Source: Magnetospirillum aberrantis SpK (GTDB taxonomy: Bacteria > Pseudomonadota > Alphaproteobacteria > Rhodospirillales > Magnetospirillaceae). From it: 64,000 nucleotides of DNA. The stretch covers positions 186,001-250,000 of the forward strand of contig NZ_JAAIYP010000038.1 in the NCBI RefSeq assembly GCF_011022235.1, read 5' to 3'. Shown piece by piece: positions 19,777-28,870 of the stretch. Below the pieces are notes generated by a model. That model was not told the DNA's origin. It saw only the letters and a list, made by a program, of their open reading frames with translations, and ran no database searches. Every line of letters starts with the position of its first letter. Position 1 is the first letter of the stretch. The translations under genes were made by a program, and so were the position numbers.

Positions 19777-21591
19777 CTATGGCGTCCCTCTGCGTCGGAA
19801 CCGCCCGACCCAACGGCGGGCGCGGGCGCGAACCTCGCGTCCGGTGGGGAACAACGGCAGGCGCGGCTTGTCCACCTGGGTCGGTTCGGCCGCCAGCCCA
19901 ACCTCGCCGATGTTGTCGTCGGCGTCGAGCGCCCGCACGATCAACTCGACCTCGCCCAGCGGCACGCGGTCGCCGATGCCCGGCCTGGTCCCCAACGATC
20001 CCTCCAGCCATGCCGCCACCGCCAACTCGCACGCTTCCTCGGGGACCGGCAGGCCGTACATCACCGCCAGTTCCCCCATGCGCACGCGGGGATCGATGGG
20101 AAAGTCGCCAAAGAACTGGCGGTCGGCCTCGGCCGCCTGGGCCGGACTGGCGAACAGACGGTCGAGATGGGGAACGCGCTCGGGCTTGGCGAACAGCCAC
20201 ACCATGTCGCCGGGTTTCAGTTTCTGCACGCCCGAGCCCAGCAACGAGCGCCCGTCGCGCACCACCAGGGACGGCGACGCCCAGCGCGGCAAGCGGTGGC
20301 CCTGGGCCACCAACGAATTGGCGACGATGCGATAGGCCACCAATTCGTGGGCGGCGCCGGGAATTTCCAGCTCCATGCGTTCGACCGGCCCGATCCGACG
20401 CGGCACCACCTGCCCCAGCCAGCGCGCCACCGGACCGATGGTCCAGCCCTGGACCGCCAGCGACACCAGCACCACCATGAAGGTGACGTTGAAGAACACC
20501 CGGCCGTTTTCCATGCCCGACACCATGGGCAGGATCGCCAACAGGATGCCGACCGCACCGCGCAAACCGACCCACGAGACGAAGGCGATCTCGTTGCGGC
20601 TCATGTGGAACGGCAACAGGCCGATCCACACCGCCAGCGGCCGGGCCACGAAGATCAGCACGAAGGCGATGCCCAAACTCGGCAGGATCAGGGGCGGGAA
20701 CTCGTTCGGGCTGGCCAACAGCCCAAGCGTCAGGAACATGGTGATCTGGGCCAGCCACGTGGTGCCGTCCTGGAAACGGCGCATGGTGTCGGGCGCCACC
20801 AGCCGTGAGTTGCCGGCCACCAGACCGGCCACATAGACCGCCAGGAACCCCGATCCCCCCACCAGCGCCGTCGCGGCGAACAGCATCAGCGACATGGCCA
20901 ACCCGGCCACCGGCAACAGGCCGCGTTCGATCCCGAGCCGGTTCACCGCCTGGACGATCACCGCGCCGCCCACCAGACCGGCCAGGGCGCCGATACCGAA
21001 TTCCCGCAATAGATTGAGGATGACGAAACCGCCGAAACCGATATGGGTCGAACGGTCCACCAGGAAGCGGATCAGGATCAGCGTCAGGAAGATGGCCATG
21101 GGGTCGTTCGACCCCGATTCCACCTCAAGGATCGAACGCACGCGATCGCGGATGTGGATGCCGCCGACCCGCAACAGGAAGAACACCGCCGCCGCGTCGG
21201 TGGAACCGACGATGGAGCCCAACAACAACCCCTCGATCCAGCTCATGTCCAGCAACAGGCACGCCGGCACCGCCACCACCGCCGCCGTCAGCACCACCCC
21301 CAGCGTCGCCAGCGACAAGGACGGCAGCGCGGCCATGCGCACCGCCTTGATCGGGGTGTGGAACCCGGAATCGAACAGCACCATGGCCAGGGCCACGGAA
21401 CCGATCATGTAGGCGGCCGAAGCGTCGTCGAAAATGATGCCGCCGACACCACCGTCGCCGGCCAACAGGCCGACGCCCAGGAACACCAGCAGCAACGGCG
21501 CGCCGATCCGATACGACAACAGGCTGGTGAAGATGCTGAAGGTCACCAGCCCGGCCAACACCAGCACCGCCACGTTCATATGTTCGATCAC
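19777..21591 (-). CDS. cvrA: Potassium/proton antiporter, NhaP2/CvrA family
   Basis: CPA1-type inner membrane cation/H+ antiporter of 604 residues with about twelve membrane helices in the first 400 residues and a cytoplasmic TrkA-C domain (RIVANSLVAQGHRLPRW, then GDMVWLFAKPERV). Family motifs include LLSYRIGAPLLLVFLGVGLL and the ion-site region LEVESGSNDPMAIFLTL. A GTG start at 21591 is chosen because GGAAAGG lies 8 bases before it; the ATG four codons later has no ribosome binding site. It is divergent from a CPA2 antiporter gene across 172 bases, suggesting joint control of cation homeostasis. Confidence 0.88.
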   Translation of the reverse strand: MIEHMNVAVLVLAGLVTFSIFTSLLSYRIGAPLLLVFLGVGLLAGDGGVGGIIFDDASAAYMIGSVALAMVLFDSGFHTPIKAVRMAALPSLSLATLGVVLTAAVVAVPACLLLDMSWIEGLLLGSIVGSTDAAAVFFLLRVGGIHIRDRVRSILEVESGSNDPMAIFLTLILIRFLVDRSTHIGFGGFVILNLLREFGIGALAGLVGGAVIVQAVNRLGIERGLLPVAGLAMSLMLFAATALVGGSGFLAVYVAGLVAGNSRLVAPDTMRRFQDGTTWLAQITMFLTLGLLASPNEFPPLILPSLGIAFVLIFVARPLAVWIGLLPFHMSRNEIAFVSWVGLRGAVGILLAILPMVSGMENGRVFFNVTFMVVLVSLAVQGWTIGPVARWLGQVVPRRIGPVERMELEIPGAAHELVAYRIVANSLVAQGHRLPRWASPSLVVRDGRSLLGSGVQKLKPGDMVWLFAKPERVPHLDRLFASPAQAAEADRQFFGDFPIDPRVRMGELAVMYGLPVPEEACELAVAAWLEGSLGTRPGIGDRVPLGEVELIVRALDADDNIGEVGLAAEPTQVDKPRLPLFPTGREVRARARRWVGRFRRRGTP

Positions 21592-21763
21592 GCTCGGACC
21601 CTTTCCGCGCCCACGCCGCCCCTTCAAGGGGTGTAAGGTCGCTCCGGCGCGATGTCCAGGGGCGACAGGGACATGGCCGGCATGATAAGCGTTTCCCCTC
21701 AATTTCAAGGCCCCCGATGCTTGGTTAGAAAGGGGCCATCAACGGATATAAGGTGGCTCGATC

Positions 21764-23467
21764 TTGGAGCACGGCATCTTTCGCGATGCATTGATTTTCC
21801 TGGCGGTCGCCGTGTTGGTGGCGCCGCTGTGCCACCGGCTGCGGATCAGCCCGGTGCTGGGCTACCTGTTGGCCGGCAGCGCCGTCGGCCCCGCCGGCCT
21901 GGGCCTGATGAGCGAACAGGAAGGGGCGCGCGACCTTGCCGAACTGGGCATCGTCTTCCTGTTGTTCATGATCGGCCTTGAACTGTCGTGGGACCGTCTG
22001 CGGGTCATCCGCCACTTCATCTTCGGGCTGGGCACCGCCCAGGTTCTGGTCACCGGCGCCGCCGCCGCCGCCATCATGCGAGCGGTCGGCATGGACTTCG
22101 CCGGAGCCGGCGTGGTGGGAATGGCGCTGGCTTTCTCGTCCACCGCCTTCGTGCTTCAAATCCTGTCCGAACGTGGCGAGTTGAGCGGCCAGGTCGGGCG
22201 ACTGGCGGTGGCGGTCCTTATTCTCCAGGATCTGGCGGTGGTGCCGTTGCTGGTCACCATTCCCCAGCTCAGCGGCCACGGCTTCAGCTTTTCCTGGGCC
22301 GAATTGCTGGCGCTGGCCAAGTCGGTGGCGGCGCTGGTGGTCATCTTCCTGGTGGCGCGGCTGGCGCTGCGCCCCTTGTTCCATGTGGTCAGTTCGACCC
22401 GCCAGCCCGAAGTGCTGGTGGCCGCGGCGCTTTTGGCGGTGGTGGGCACCGGCTTCGCCACCGAGGCGGTCGGGCTGTCGCTGAGCCTGGGCGCCTTCCT
22501 GGCCGGGGTGATGTTGGCCAGTTCCGAATACCGCCACCAGATCGAGGCCGACCTGCAACCGGTGCGCGGCCTGTTGATGGGATTGTTCTTCCTGACCGTC
22601 GGCATGACCGTGGACCCGGTCAAGGTGCTGGCCAACCTGCCGCACATCGCCGCCGGCGTCGGCATGCTGGTGGTGGTCAAGACCTTCGTGCTGACGCTTC
22701 TGGCGCTGGCCTTCCGCTTCCCGCTGGCGACGTCGCTGCATCTTGGGCTGCTGCTGGCCCAGGGCGGGGAATTCGCCTTCGTCGTCCTGGCCCGCGCCGG
22801 CCAGCACAATTTGATCGGCGGCACCGAAATCGAGCTTCTGACCTCGGTGGTGGCGCTCAGCATGGCGGCGACTCCGGCCCTGGCTCTGGCTGGCGAGTGG
22901 GTGGTGCGGCAACGCCGCATGGCCGACGGCCGCGCCGCCGCCCCCGACGGTGCCGCCAAGGACATGGCCGACCATGTGATCATCGTCGGTTTCGGCCGCG
23001 TCGGCCAGATCGTCGCCGGTCTGTTGCGCGAACAGGGCATCCCCTACATCGCCATCGACCGCGACCCGCGTCTGGTGGTGCGGCTGCGCGACGCCGGCCA
23101 CGCCGACATGGTGTTCTATGGCGACATCCGCAAGGTCGAGGTGCTGAAGGCGGTGGGCGCGGCCCGCGCGCGCGCCGTGGTGCTGACCATCGACACCGGA
23201 TCGAGCCGGGAAAAGCTGGTGCCGCGCCTGCGGGCCAACTTCCCCGAATTGCGCATCCTGGTGCGTGCCCGTGACCGCCGTCAGGCCAAGGGACTGGAAC
23301 AATCGGGTGCTACGGCGGTGGTGCCGGAAATCCTGGAAGGCAGCCTGCAACTGGCCGGCCTGACCCTGCGCCACCTGGGATTGCCGCCCGACGACGTGCA
23401 GGCCCTGCTCGAAGAGTATCGACGCGGCGACTATGCCCGCCTGAGTCTGACCCTGGAACGGGAATAG
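21764..23467 (+). CDS. CPA2-family cation/proton antiporter with TrkA-N domain (KefB/C-like)
   Basis: Inner membrane antiporter of 567 residues. The first 390 residues form about twelve helices with ISPVLGYLLAGSAVGPAGLG and GIVFLLFMIGLELS, hallmarks of the Kef family. A Rossmann-type TrkA-N (RCK) domain follows (DHVIIVGFGRVGQIVAGLL). The start is TTG at 21764, preceded by AAGGTGG at 8 bases; no better start was seen. Potassium efflux during electrophile stress is the role of E. coli KefB/C, but glutathione gating residues cannot be judged here. The gene is convergent with the phosphofructokinase gene and shares a terminator hairpin. Confidence 0.88.
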   Translation: MEHGIFRDALIFLAVAVLVAPLCHRLRISPVLGYLLAGSAVGPAGLGLMSEQEGARDLAELGIVFLLFMIGLELSWDRLRVIRHFIFGLGTAQVLVTGAAAAAIMRAVGMDFAGAGVVGMALAFSSTAFVLQILSERGELSGQVGRLAVAVLILQDLAVVPLLVTIPQLSGHGFSFSWAELLALAKSVAALVVIFLVARLALRPLFHVVSSTRQPEVLVAAALLAVVGTGFATEAVGLSLSLGAFLAGVMLASSEYRHQIEADLQPVRGLLMGLFFLTVGMTVDPVKVLANLPHIAAGVGMLVVVKTFVLTLLALAFRFPLATSLHLGLLLAQGGEFAFVVLARAGQHNLIGGTEIELLTSVVALSMAATPALALAGEWVVRQRRMADGRAAAPDGAAKDMADHVIIVGFGRVGQIVAGLLREQGIPYIAIDRDPRLVVRLRDAGHADMVFYGDIRKVEVLKAVGAARARAVVLTIDTGSSREKLVPRLRANFPELRILVRARDRRQAKGLEQSGATAVVPEILEGSLQLAGLTLRHLGLPPDDVQALLEEYRRGDYARLSLTLERE

Positions 23468-23468
23468 G

Positions 23469-23500
23469 CTTCCCCTCCCGCGAGCGGGAGGGGAAAGCTT
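23469..23500 (+). terminator. Intrinsic terminator between kef-like gene and pfp
   Basis: TTCCCCTCCCGC at 23470-23481 pairs with its complement at 23484-23495, followed on the plus strand by AGCTTTT. It fills the 33-base gap between the two convergent genes. Confidence 0.75.
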
Positions 23501-24715
23501 TTACGGGTTCAACACCTTGGGCACATTGTTGAGACGCAGACGGAAAGCGTCGGGCATGCCCTTTCCCAACAACGGCCGCAGATACATGCGAAAAGCGTCG
23601 GTGACGTCGGTGCCCGATTCCGAGATGAAGGCGTCTTCCATGGTACGGGTCTTGCCGGCCACCGCCTCGAGCGGCATCAGCTTGTAATCCACCGAATAAA
23701 AGCCGGTGCGCTGAATGGTCACCGAACCGTCGTTTTGGCCCCACATGGCGAACTGCACCGCCTTTTCGCCGACCTCGCGCGCCTCGCGCTGATCGACGTC
23801 GGAAACGCAGCCCACGAACGAACGTTGCAGATAACCGAACGTGTCGCCGCGTACCCGCTTGTACCCCAGCTTACCCTTGATCTCGTCGCACAACAGGTCG
23901 GCCAGGGCGCCGGTGCCGGAAAGCTGTATGTTGCCGTGAGCGTCCTTTTCCACTTCCTTGGCCAATTGGGTGACGATGGGGGCGCCGGTTTCGTCGTGGA
24001 TGCCCTCGCTGACGGCGACGACGCACCGGCCGTGCTTGTCCATGGTCGCCTTCACGTCGCCCAGGAACTTCTCGACCTTGAAGGTACGCTCGGGCAGATA
24101 GATCAGATGCGGGCCGTCATCGGGGAACTTCTTGCCCAAGGCCGAGGCGGCGGTCAGGAAGCCGGCGTGGCGGCCCATCACCACCGCCAGATAGACCCCC
24201 GGCAGGGCCGCGTTGTCCAGGTTGGCCCCCATGAACGATTGCGCCACGAAACGCGCCGCCGAGGGAAAGCCCGGCGTGTGGTCGTTCAGCACCAGATCGT
24301 TGTCGATGGTTTTCGGAATGTGCATGCAGCGCAGCGGATAGCCGGCCTTGCGCGCTTCTTCCGACACGATGCGCACGGTGTCCGACGAATCGTTGCCGCC
24401 CACATAGAAGAAATAGGCGATGCCATGCGCCTTCAGCACCTTGAAGATTTCCTGGCAATACTTGAGGTCGGGCTTGTCGCGCGTCGATCCCAAGGCCGAG
24501 GACGGCGTGTCGGCGACCATCTCCAGATTGTGGCTGGTTTCCTGGGTCAGATCGAGGAAGTCCTCGTTCACGATGCCCCGCACCCCATGCCAGGCACCGT
24601 ACACCAGATCGACGTTACGGAACTTGCGCGCCTCCAACACCACGCCGGCCACCGATTGGTTGATCACCGCGGTCGGCCCACCCCCTTGGGCCACCAGTAC
24701 CTTGCCGTGCAGCAT
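23501..24715 (-). CDS. pfp: 6-phosphofructokinase, probably pyrophosphate-dependent
   Basis: PFK-A family enzyme of 404 residues catalysing fructose 6-phosphate phosphorylation, reversibly if PPi is the donor. The catalytic TIDND motif occurs as PKTIDNDL: Lys replaces the Gly found in ATP-dependent enzymes, a marker of PPi use. The donor loop is GGNDSSDT rather than GGDGS. MGRHAGFLTAASAL and the effector-side GYKRVRGDTFGY are also present. ATG at 24715 follows GGGAGGTG at ideal spacing; a long upstream extension overlaps the opposite-strand DUF1289 gene and is rejected. The gene is transcribed alone. PPi-dependence is inferred from residues, not shown. Confidence 0.88.
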   Translation of the reverse strand: MLHGKVLVAQGGGPTAVINQSVAGVVLEARKFRNVDLVYGAWHGVRGIVNEDFLDLTQETSHNLEMVADTPSSALGSTRDKPDLKYCQEIFKVLKAHGIAYFFYVGGNDSSDTVRIVSEEARKAGYPLRCMHIPKTIDNDLVLNDHTPGFPSAARFVAQSFMGANLDNAALPGVYLAVVMGRHAGFLTAASALGKKFPDDGPHLIYLPERTFKVEKFLGDVKATMDKHGRCVVAVSEGIHDETGAPIVTQLAKEVEKDAHGNIQLSGTGALADLLCDEIKGKLGYKRVRGDTFGYLQRSFVGCVSDVDQREAREVGEKAVQFAMWGQNDGSVTIQRTGFYSVDYKLMPLEAVAGKTRTMEDAFISESGTDVTDAFRMYLRPLLGKGMPDAFRLRLNNVPKVLNP

Positions 24716-24862
24716 GACACCTCCCACTTTCAGCCGGAATCTGTCCGGCGGCCCAGGATAGGACAGAACCGTCGCCGACGACAGGGGCGACAGGGGGCTT
24801 GTACCGCCATACGAGAGGCGCCATTTTGAGGCTTGTCTTTCCGCAACCAGGAGTTCCGCGAC

Positions 24863-25057
24863 GTGTCCGCCGACGACGATTTCGAGATCGAGTCCCCTTG
24901 TGTGTCCCAATGCGGACTGGATCCGGTGACCGGCACCTGTTCCGGCTGCGGCCGTACCATCGAGGAAATCCGTAACTGGAAGCTGTCCTCCAACGCCGAA
25001 AAGCTGGAGATCCTGAACGCCATGGCCCGTCGCCGCGCCCAGGCGGCGGCCGGCTGA
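24863..25057 (+). CDS. DUF1289 family protein
   Basis: Small cysteine-rich protein of 64 residues. The DUF1289 core is present: SPCVSQCGLDPVTGTCSGCG with four cysteines likely to bind a metal, followed by RTIEEIRNWKL. GTG at 24863 is preferred because AGGAG lies 9 bases upstream; a TTG 30 bases earlier has no ribosome binding site. The stop overlaps the next start (TGATG), so it is coupled to the DUF924 gene. No biochemical role is known for the family. Confidence 0.8.
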   Translation: MSADDDFEIESPCVSQCGLDPVTGTCSGCGRTIEEIRNWKLSSNAEKLEILNAMARRRAQAAAG

Positions 25058-25593
25058 TGGCCCACGCGCTGGATCGCATCGGCGAATTGCTGGATTTCTG
25101 GTTCGCCGACGCGCCACGGCTGGACGGCGAACTGGCCGGCCGTTTCGGCGACGACTTGGCACGGGCGGCGCGCGGCGAATTGGATCATTGGCTGGACAGC
25201 GCCGACGGCGCCCTGGCCCTGGTCATCTTGTTGGACCAGATGCCGCGCCGGGTGTTCGCCGGCAAGGCCCAGGCCTTCTCTTTCGACAGCCACGCCATGG
25301 CGGTGGCCGAGTCGGCGGTGCTGCGCGGCCACGACCGCGCCTTGCCGCCCGACCGGCGCCGCGTGCTGTACATGCCGTTCCTGCATTCGGAATCGCTGCC
25401 CGACCAACGCTATGGCGTCAGCCTGTTCGAACAGGCGGGCGACGACACCGAAGGGCTGGAACTCGCCCGCGCCGCCTGCGCGGTGATCGAACGCTTCGAC
25501 CGCTTCCCCCAGCGCAACCACATCCTGGACCGCGAAACCAGCCCCGAGGAAGAAGCCTTCCTGAACTCTCAGGCCGCCTTGATGGAAATGTAG
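25057..25593 (+). CDS. DUF924 family protein
   Basis: Cytoplasmic all-helical protein of 178 residues. It matches DUF924 by ELLDFWFAD at the start, the central LVILLDQMPRRVFAGKAQAF and the C-terminal DRFPQRNHILDRETSPEE. The family has a TPR-like fold and no established function. It is translationally coupled to the DUF1289 gene, and its last 25 bases overlap the 3' end of the convergent lysE gene. Confidence 0.85.
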   Translation: MAHALDRIGELLDFWFADAPRLDGELAGRFGDDLARAARGELDHWLDSADGALALVILLDQMPRRVFAGKAQAFSFDSHAMAVAESAVLRGHDRALPPDRRRVLYMPFLHSESLPDQRYGVSLFEQAGDDTEGLELARAACAVIERFDRFPQRNHILDRETSPEEEAFLNSQAALMEM

Positions 25594-26186
25594 GCCGCGG
25601 TGCCGGCCAAGGTTCCGGCCGCCGCGCGGTTCAGGACCTTGAGGGCGGCGGGACGGCGCAGCACCGCACGCGCCCGTGCTGCCAGGAAGATGTAGGGGAC
25701 CAAGGCCACCGTCAGGACCACCACCGACCCCGCCGACACCAGCAGATAATCCCGCGTCGTCATGGTATCGAGCGGCAACAGGGTCGGCAGCAGGGCCAGA
25801 TAGAACAGCATGGTCTTGGGATTGCCCAAGGTCACCAGCAAGCCGGACAGGAAAGCGCCGCCGCCACTGCCGCCGGTCTGCCCCTCGATATCCTGGGACA
25901 GCAACCCCTGGCGCCACAGCTTCCACGCCAGGAACGCCAGATAGGCCGCGCCCAGGTACTTGACCACCAGGAAAACCGTCCCGAGGGTCTGGGCCACATA
26001 GGCGAACCCGAAACAGACCGTGGAAAAATAACAAAGGTCGCCGACGATCAGCCCCAGCCCCATGAAGACAGCCGGGCGCACACCGCCGCCCAGCGCGCGG
26101 GCGACGATCGCCGTCATGCCCGGACCGGGAATCAGGGCGGCAACCAACAACGCGGTGCCATAGGCCAGGAACGTCGCCACACTCAT
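25569..26186 (-). CDS. LysE/RhtB family amino-acid exporter
   Basis: Inner membrane transporter of 205 residues with about six helices. It begins MSVATFLAYGTALLVAALIP; GPGMTAIVARALGGGVRP is the conserved LysE-family first-loop motif (PGPG). Members export lysine, homoserine, threonine or other metabolites; the substrate cannot be told here. ATG at 26186 follows GGAG at 6 bases. It is divergent from the msbA run. Confidence 0.88.
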   Translation of the reverse strand: MSVATFLAYGTALLVAALIPGPGMTAIVARALGGGVRPAVFMGLGLIVGDLCYFSTVCFGFAYVAQTLGTVFLVVKYLGAAYLAFLAWKLWRQGLLSQDIEGQTGGSGGGAFLSGLLVTLGNPKTMLFYLALLPTLLPLDTMTTRDYLLVSAGSVVVLTVALVPYIFLAARARAVLRRPAALKVLNRAAAGTLAGTAAYISIKAA

Positions 26187-26351
26187 CACGCTCTCCGTTT
26201 TCAGCCGTTACTGTGCGAATTCACCGGCCGCGAGACAAGCGCCCATTGCGCATCCCCGCCGGCCGCCATGCCGCGATCCGCCGCCATTGGCGCTCCGCCC
26301 CGCCCCATGCTATGGTCCGCCGGCCCATTTCGCCGAAAGACAGGCAATCCC

Positions 26352-28160
26352 TTGAGCAAGAAGAAGATTTCTCTGGACTACTCCACCTCGGTACTGATGC
26401 GCCGGCTGATGAAGGAAGGCATCCGCCCCTATATCGGCATGGTCTTGCTGGCGGTAACGTGCATGGCCGTCTCGGCCGGTTCCACCGCCATGTACGCATG
26501 GCTGATGGACCCGATCATCAACAAGATCTTCGTGGCCCGCAAGGCCGAGTACCTGTGGCCGCTGGCGGTGACCATCATCACCACCTTCGCCGCCAAGGGC
26601 GTCGCCGATTATGGCGAAGCGGTGCTGTTGTCGCGCGTCGGGTTGCGGGTCATCTCGGACATGCAGAACCGGCTGTTCGCCCGGCTGATGGACCTGGACG
26701 TGGCCTATTTCCACGCCAACCAGTCGGGCAAGCTGATGAGTCGGCTGACCAACGACGTCAACGCCATGCGCTTCGCCGTGTCCAACGCGCTGACCGGCGC
26801 CGGCAAGGACGCCTCCAGCGTGCTCTTCCTGGTGGGATTGATGTTCTATCAGGATTGGGTGCTGTCGGCCCTGACCTTCTTCGTCTTTCCGCTGGCCGTG
26901 CTGCCCATCCGCAAGCTGGGCCGGCGCATGCGCAAGGTGACCGCCAACACCCAGGAACAGACCGGCCTGCTGGCCACCTATCTGAACCAGGCCATCCAGG
27001 GCATCCGCGTGGTCAAGGCCTACGGCATGGAGGATTACGAGAAAAGCAAGGTCCGTTCGCTGGTGGAATCGCTGTACGACCTGACCTACAAGGCGGCGCG
27101 GGTGCGCTCGGCCTCCTCGCCCATCATGGAGATGTTGGGCGGCGTCGCCATCACCGTGGTCATCGTCTATGGCGGCTCCCAGGTGATCTCCAGCGCCGAC
27201 ACCGACCCCGACCGCGCCGGCGCGTTCTTTTCGTTCATCACCGCGCTGATGCTGGCCTACAAGCCGATGAAGGCGCTGGCCAGCCTGAACACCAACCTTC
27301 AGGAAGGCCTTGCCGCCGCCGCCCGCTGCTTCGAGGTGATCGACGCCCATGCCGGCATCGCCGAACGCCCCGACGCCGCCGAACTGGTCGTGCGCGAAGG
27401 CAACGTGCGGCTGGAGGGCGTGTTCTTCACCTATGACGGCATCAAGGCGGCGCTGGACGGCGTCACCCTGGACGTACCGGGCGGCAAGACCGTCGCCCTG
27501 GTCGGGCCATCGGGCGCCGGCAAGACCACCATCTTGAACCTGTTGCCGCGCTTCTACGACGTCACCGACGGCCGCGTGCTGGTGGACGGCCAGGACGCGC
27601 GCGAGGTGTCGTTGACCTCGCTGCGCGCCAAGATCGCCCTGGTCAGTCAGGAAATCACCCTGTTCGACGACACCATCCGCGCCAACATCGCCTATGGCCG
27701 CTTCGGCGCCACCGAAGCCGAGATCGAGGACGCCGCCCGCATGGCCGCCGCCCACGACTTCATCATGGGCCTGCCCAACGGTTACGACACCATCGTCGGC
27801 GAACGCGGCCTCAACCTGTCGGGCGGCCAGCGCCAGCGTCTGGCCATCGCACGCGCCATGCTGAAGAACGCCCCGATCCTGTTGCTGGACGAAGCCACCA
27901 GCGCGCTCGACACCGAATCCGAGCGTCAGGTGCAATTCGCCCTGGAACAGTTGATGAAGGGGCGCACCACCATCGTCATCGCCCATCGTCTGTCCACGGT
28001 GGTCGGCGCCGACCTGATCCACGTCATGGATCGCGGCCGGGTGGTGGAAACGGGTGACCACAACGCGCTGATGGAACAAGGCGGCCTTTACGCCCGCCTT
28101 TACGCCATGCAGTTCGCCGAGGAAACCCAGCGCGCCGAGCCCCAGGGCTGGCCAGCCTGA
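26352..28160 (+). CDS. msbA: Lipid A export ABC transporter ATP-binding/permease protein MsbA
   Basis: Half-transporter of 602 residues that flips lipid A-core across the inner membrane. Six helices occupy about the first 330 residues, followed by an ATPase domain with Walker A GPSGAGKT, signature LSGGQRQRLAIARAML and Walker B ILLLDEATSALD. The start is TTG at 26352 (SKKKISLDYSTS); no ATG lies nearby except 45 bases downstream, and the ribosome binding site is weak. An open frame continues far upstream, but it belongs to the shadow of other genes. It heads the run with DUF374, waaA, lpxK and a late acyltransferase, all in lipid A assembly, which favours MsbA over a general exporter. Confidence 0.9.
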   Translation: MSKKKISLDYSTSVLMRRLMKEGIRPYIGMVLLAVTCMAVSAGSTAMYAWLMDPIINKIFVARKAEYLWPLAVTIITTFAAKGVADYGEAVLLSRVGLRVISDMQNRLFARLMDLDVAYFHANQSGKLMSRLTNDVNAMRFAVSNALTGAGKDASSVLFLVGLMFYQDWVLSALTFFVFPLAVLPIRKLGRRMRKVTANTQEQTGLLATYLNQAIQGIRVVKAYGMEDYEKSKVRSLVESLYDLTYKAARVRSASSPIMEMLGGVAITVVIVYGGSQVISSADTDPDRAGAFFSFITALMLAYKPMKALASLNTNLQEGLAAAARCFEVIDAHAGIAERPDAAELVVREGNVRLEGVFFTYDGIKAALDGVTLDVPGGKTVALVGPSGAGKTTILNLLPRFYDVTDGRVLVDGQDAREVSLTSLRAKIALVSQEITLFDDTIRANIAYGRFGATEAEIEDAARMAAAHDFIMGLPNGYDTIVGERGLNLSGGQRQRLAIARAMLKNAPILLLDEATSALDTESERQVQFALEQLMKGRTTIVIAHRLSTVVGADLIHVMDRGRVVETGDHNALMEQGGLYARLYAMQFAEETQRAEPQGWPA

Positions 28161-28177
28161 AGCCCGGAGACCGGCGC

Positions 28178-28870
28178 ATGGGTCTGATCAAACGCATCGG
28201 CAGGAACGAACGCATCCGGGGCACGCTGTGCTGGCTGGCGTCGCTGTATATCCGGCTGGTCGAGGCGACCGGCCGTTGGCAGGTGATCGGCGGCCATATC
28301 CCCGCCGCCTATTGGAATCAGGGCAAACCGTTCATCCTGGCCTTCTGGCACGGACGGCTGCTGATGATGTCCAAGTGCTGGCGCGGGAACGTTCCGATCC
28401 ACATGCTGATCAGCCAGCACCGCGACGGCAAGCTGATCGCCCGCACGGTCAGCCATTTCGGCATCGGTTCCATCGAAGGGTCGACCAGCCGGGGCGGCGC
28501 CGCCGCGTTGCGCACCATCCTGCGCACCCTCAAGACGGGCGGGTGCATCGGCATCACCCCCGATGGACCGCGCGGACCACGCATGCATGCCGCCGCCGGC
28601 ATGATCAACATCGCCCGCTTGTCCGGTTGCCCGATCATCCCGGTCTGTTATTCCTCGACCTCGCGGCGGCTGCTGAAAAGCTGGGACCGTTTCGCCGTCA
28701 CCTTCCCGTTCTCACGCGGCGTCTTCCTGTGGGGCGATCCCATCGAAGTGCCCAAGGATTTGGACGAAGCCGCCGTCGAACAGATCCGCCTCCAGGTCCA
28801 GGCGATCATGGTCGCCCAGGCGGCGGAAGCCGACCGCCTGATGGGGGTCGAACCGGTGGAACCGGCATGA
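28178..28870 (+). CDS. DUF374 lysophospholipid acyltransferase-like protein
   Basis: Membrane-associated protein of 230 residues related to glycerolipid acyltransferases. The DUF374 block KPFILAFWHGRLLMMSKCWR holds the acceptor-like histidine, and ISQHRDGKLIARTVSHFGI and GITPDGPRGPRMHAAAG are also family-specific. The HX4D acyltransferase motif is not in classical form. In many alphaproteobacteria this gene sits between msbA and waaA, so a role in lipid A or core maturation is likely but unproven. Its stop overlaps the waaA start (ATGA). Confidence 0.85.
   Translation: MGLIKRIGRNERIRGTLCWLASLYIRLVEATGRWQVIGGHIPAAYWNQGKPFILAFWHGRLLMMSKCWRGNVPIHMLISQHRDGKLIARTVSHFGIGSIEGSTSRGGAAALRTILRTLKTGGCIGITPDGPRGPRMHAAAGMINIARLSGCPIIPVCYSSTSRRLLKSWDRFAVTFPFSRGVFLWGDPIEVPKDLDEAAVEQIRLQVQAIMVAQAAEADRLMGVEPVEPA

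Noticed and set aside
17843-20758. Very long minus-strand open frame opposite pckG (971 codons)
   Set aside because: It spans the pckG gene, its terminator and part of the antiporter gene in another frame. This is a GC-rich antisense artefact.
28228-28866. Upstream extension of waaA through the DUF374 gene
   Set aside because: The extension is out of frame with and antagonistic to the well-supported DUF374 protein; the membrane anchor of WaaA starts at 28867.
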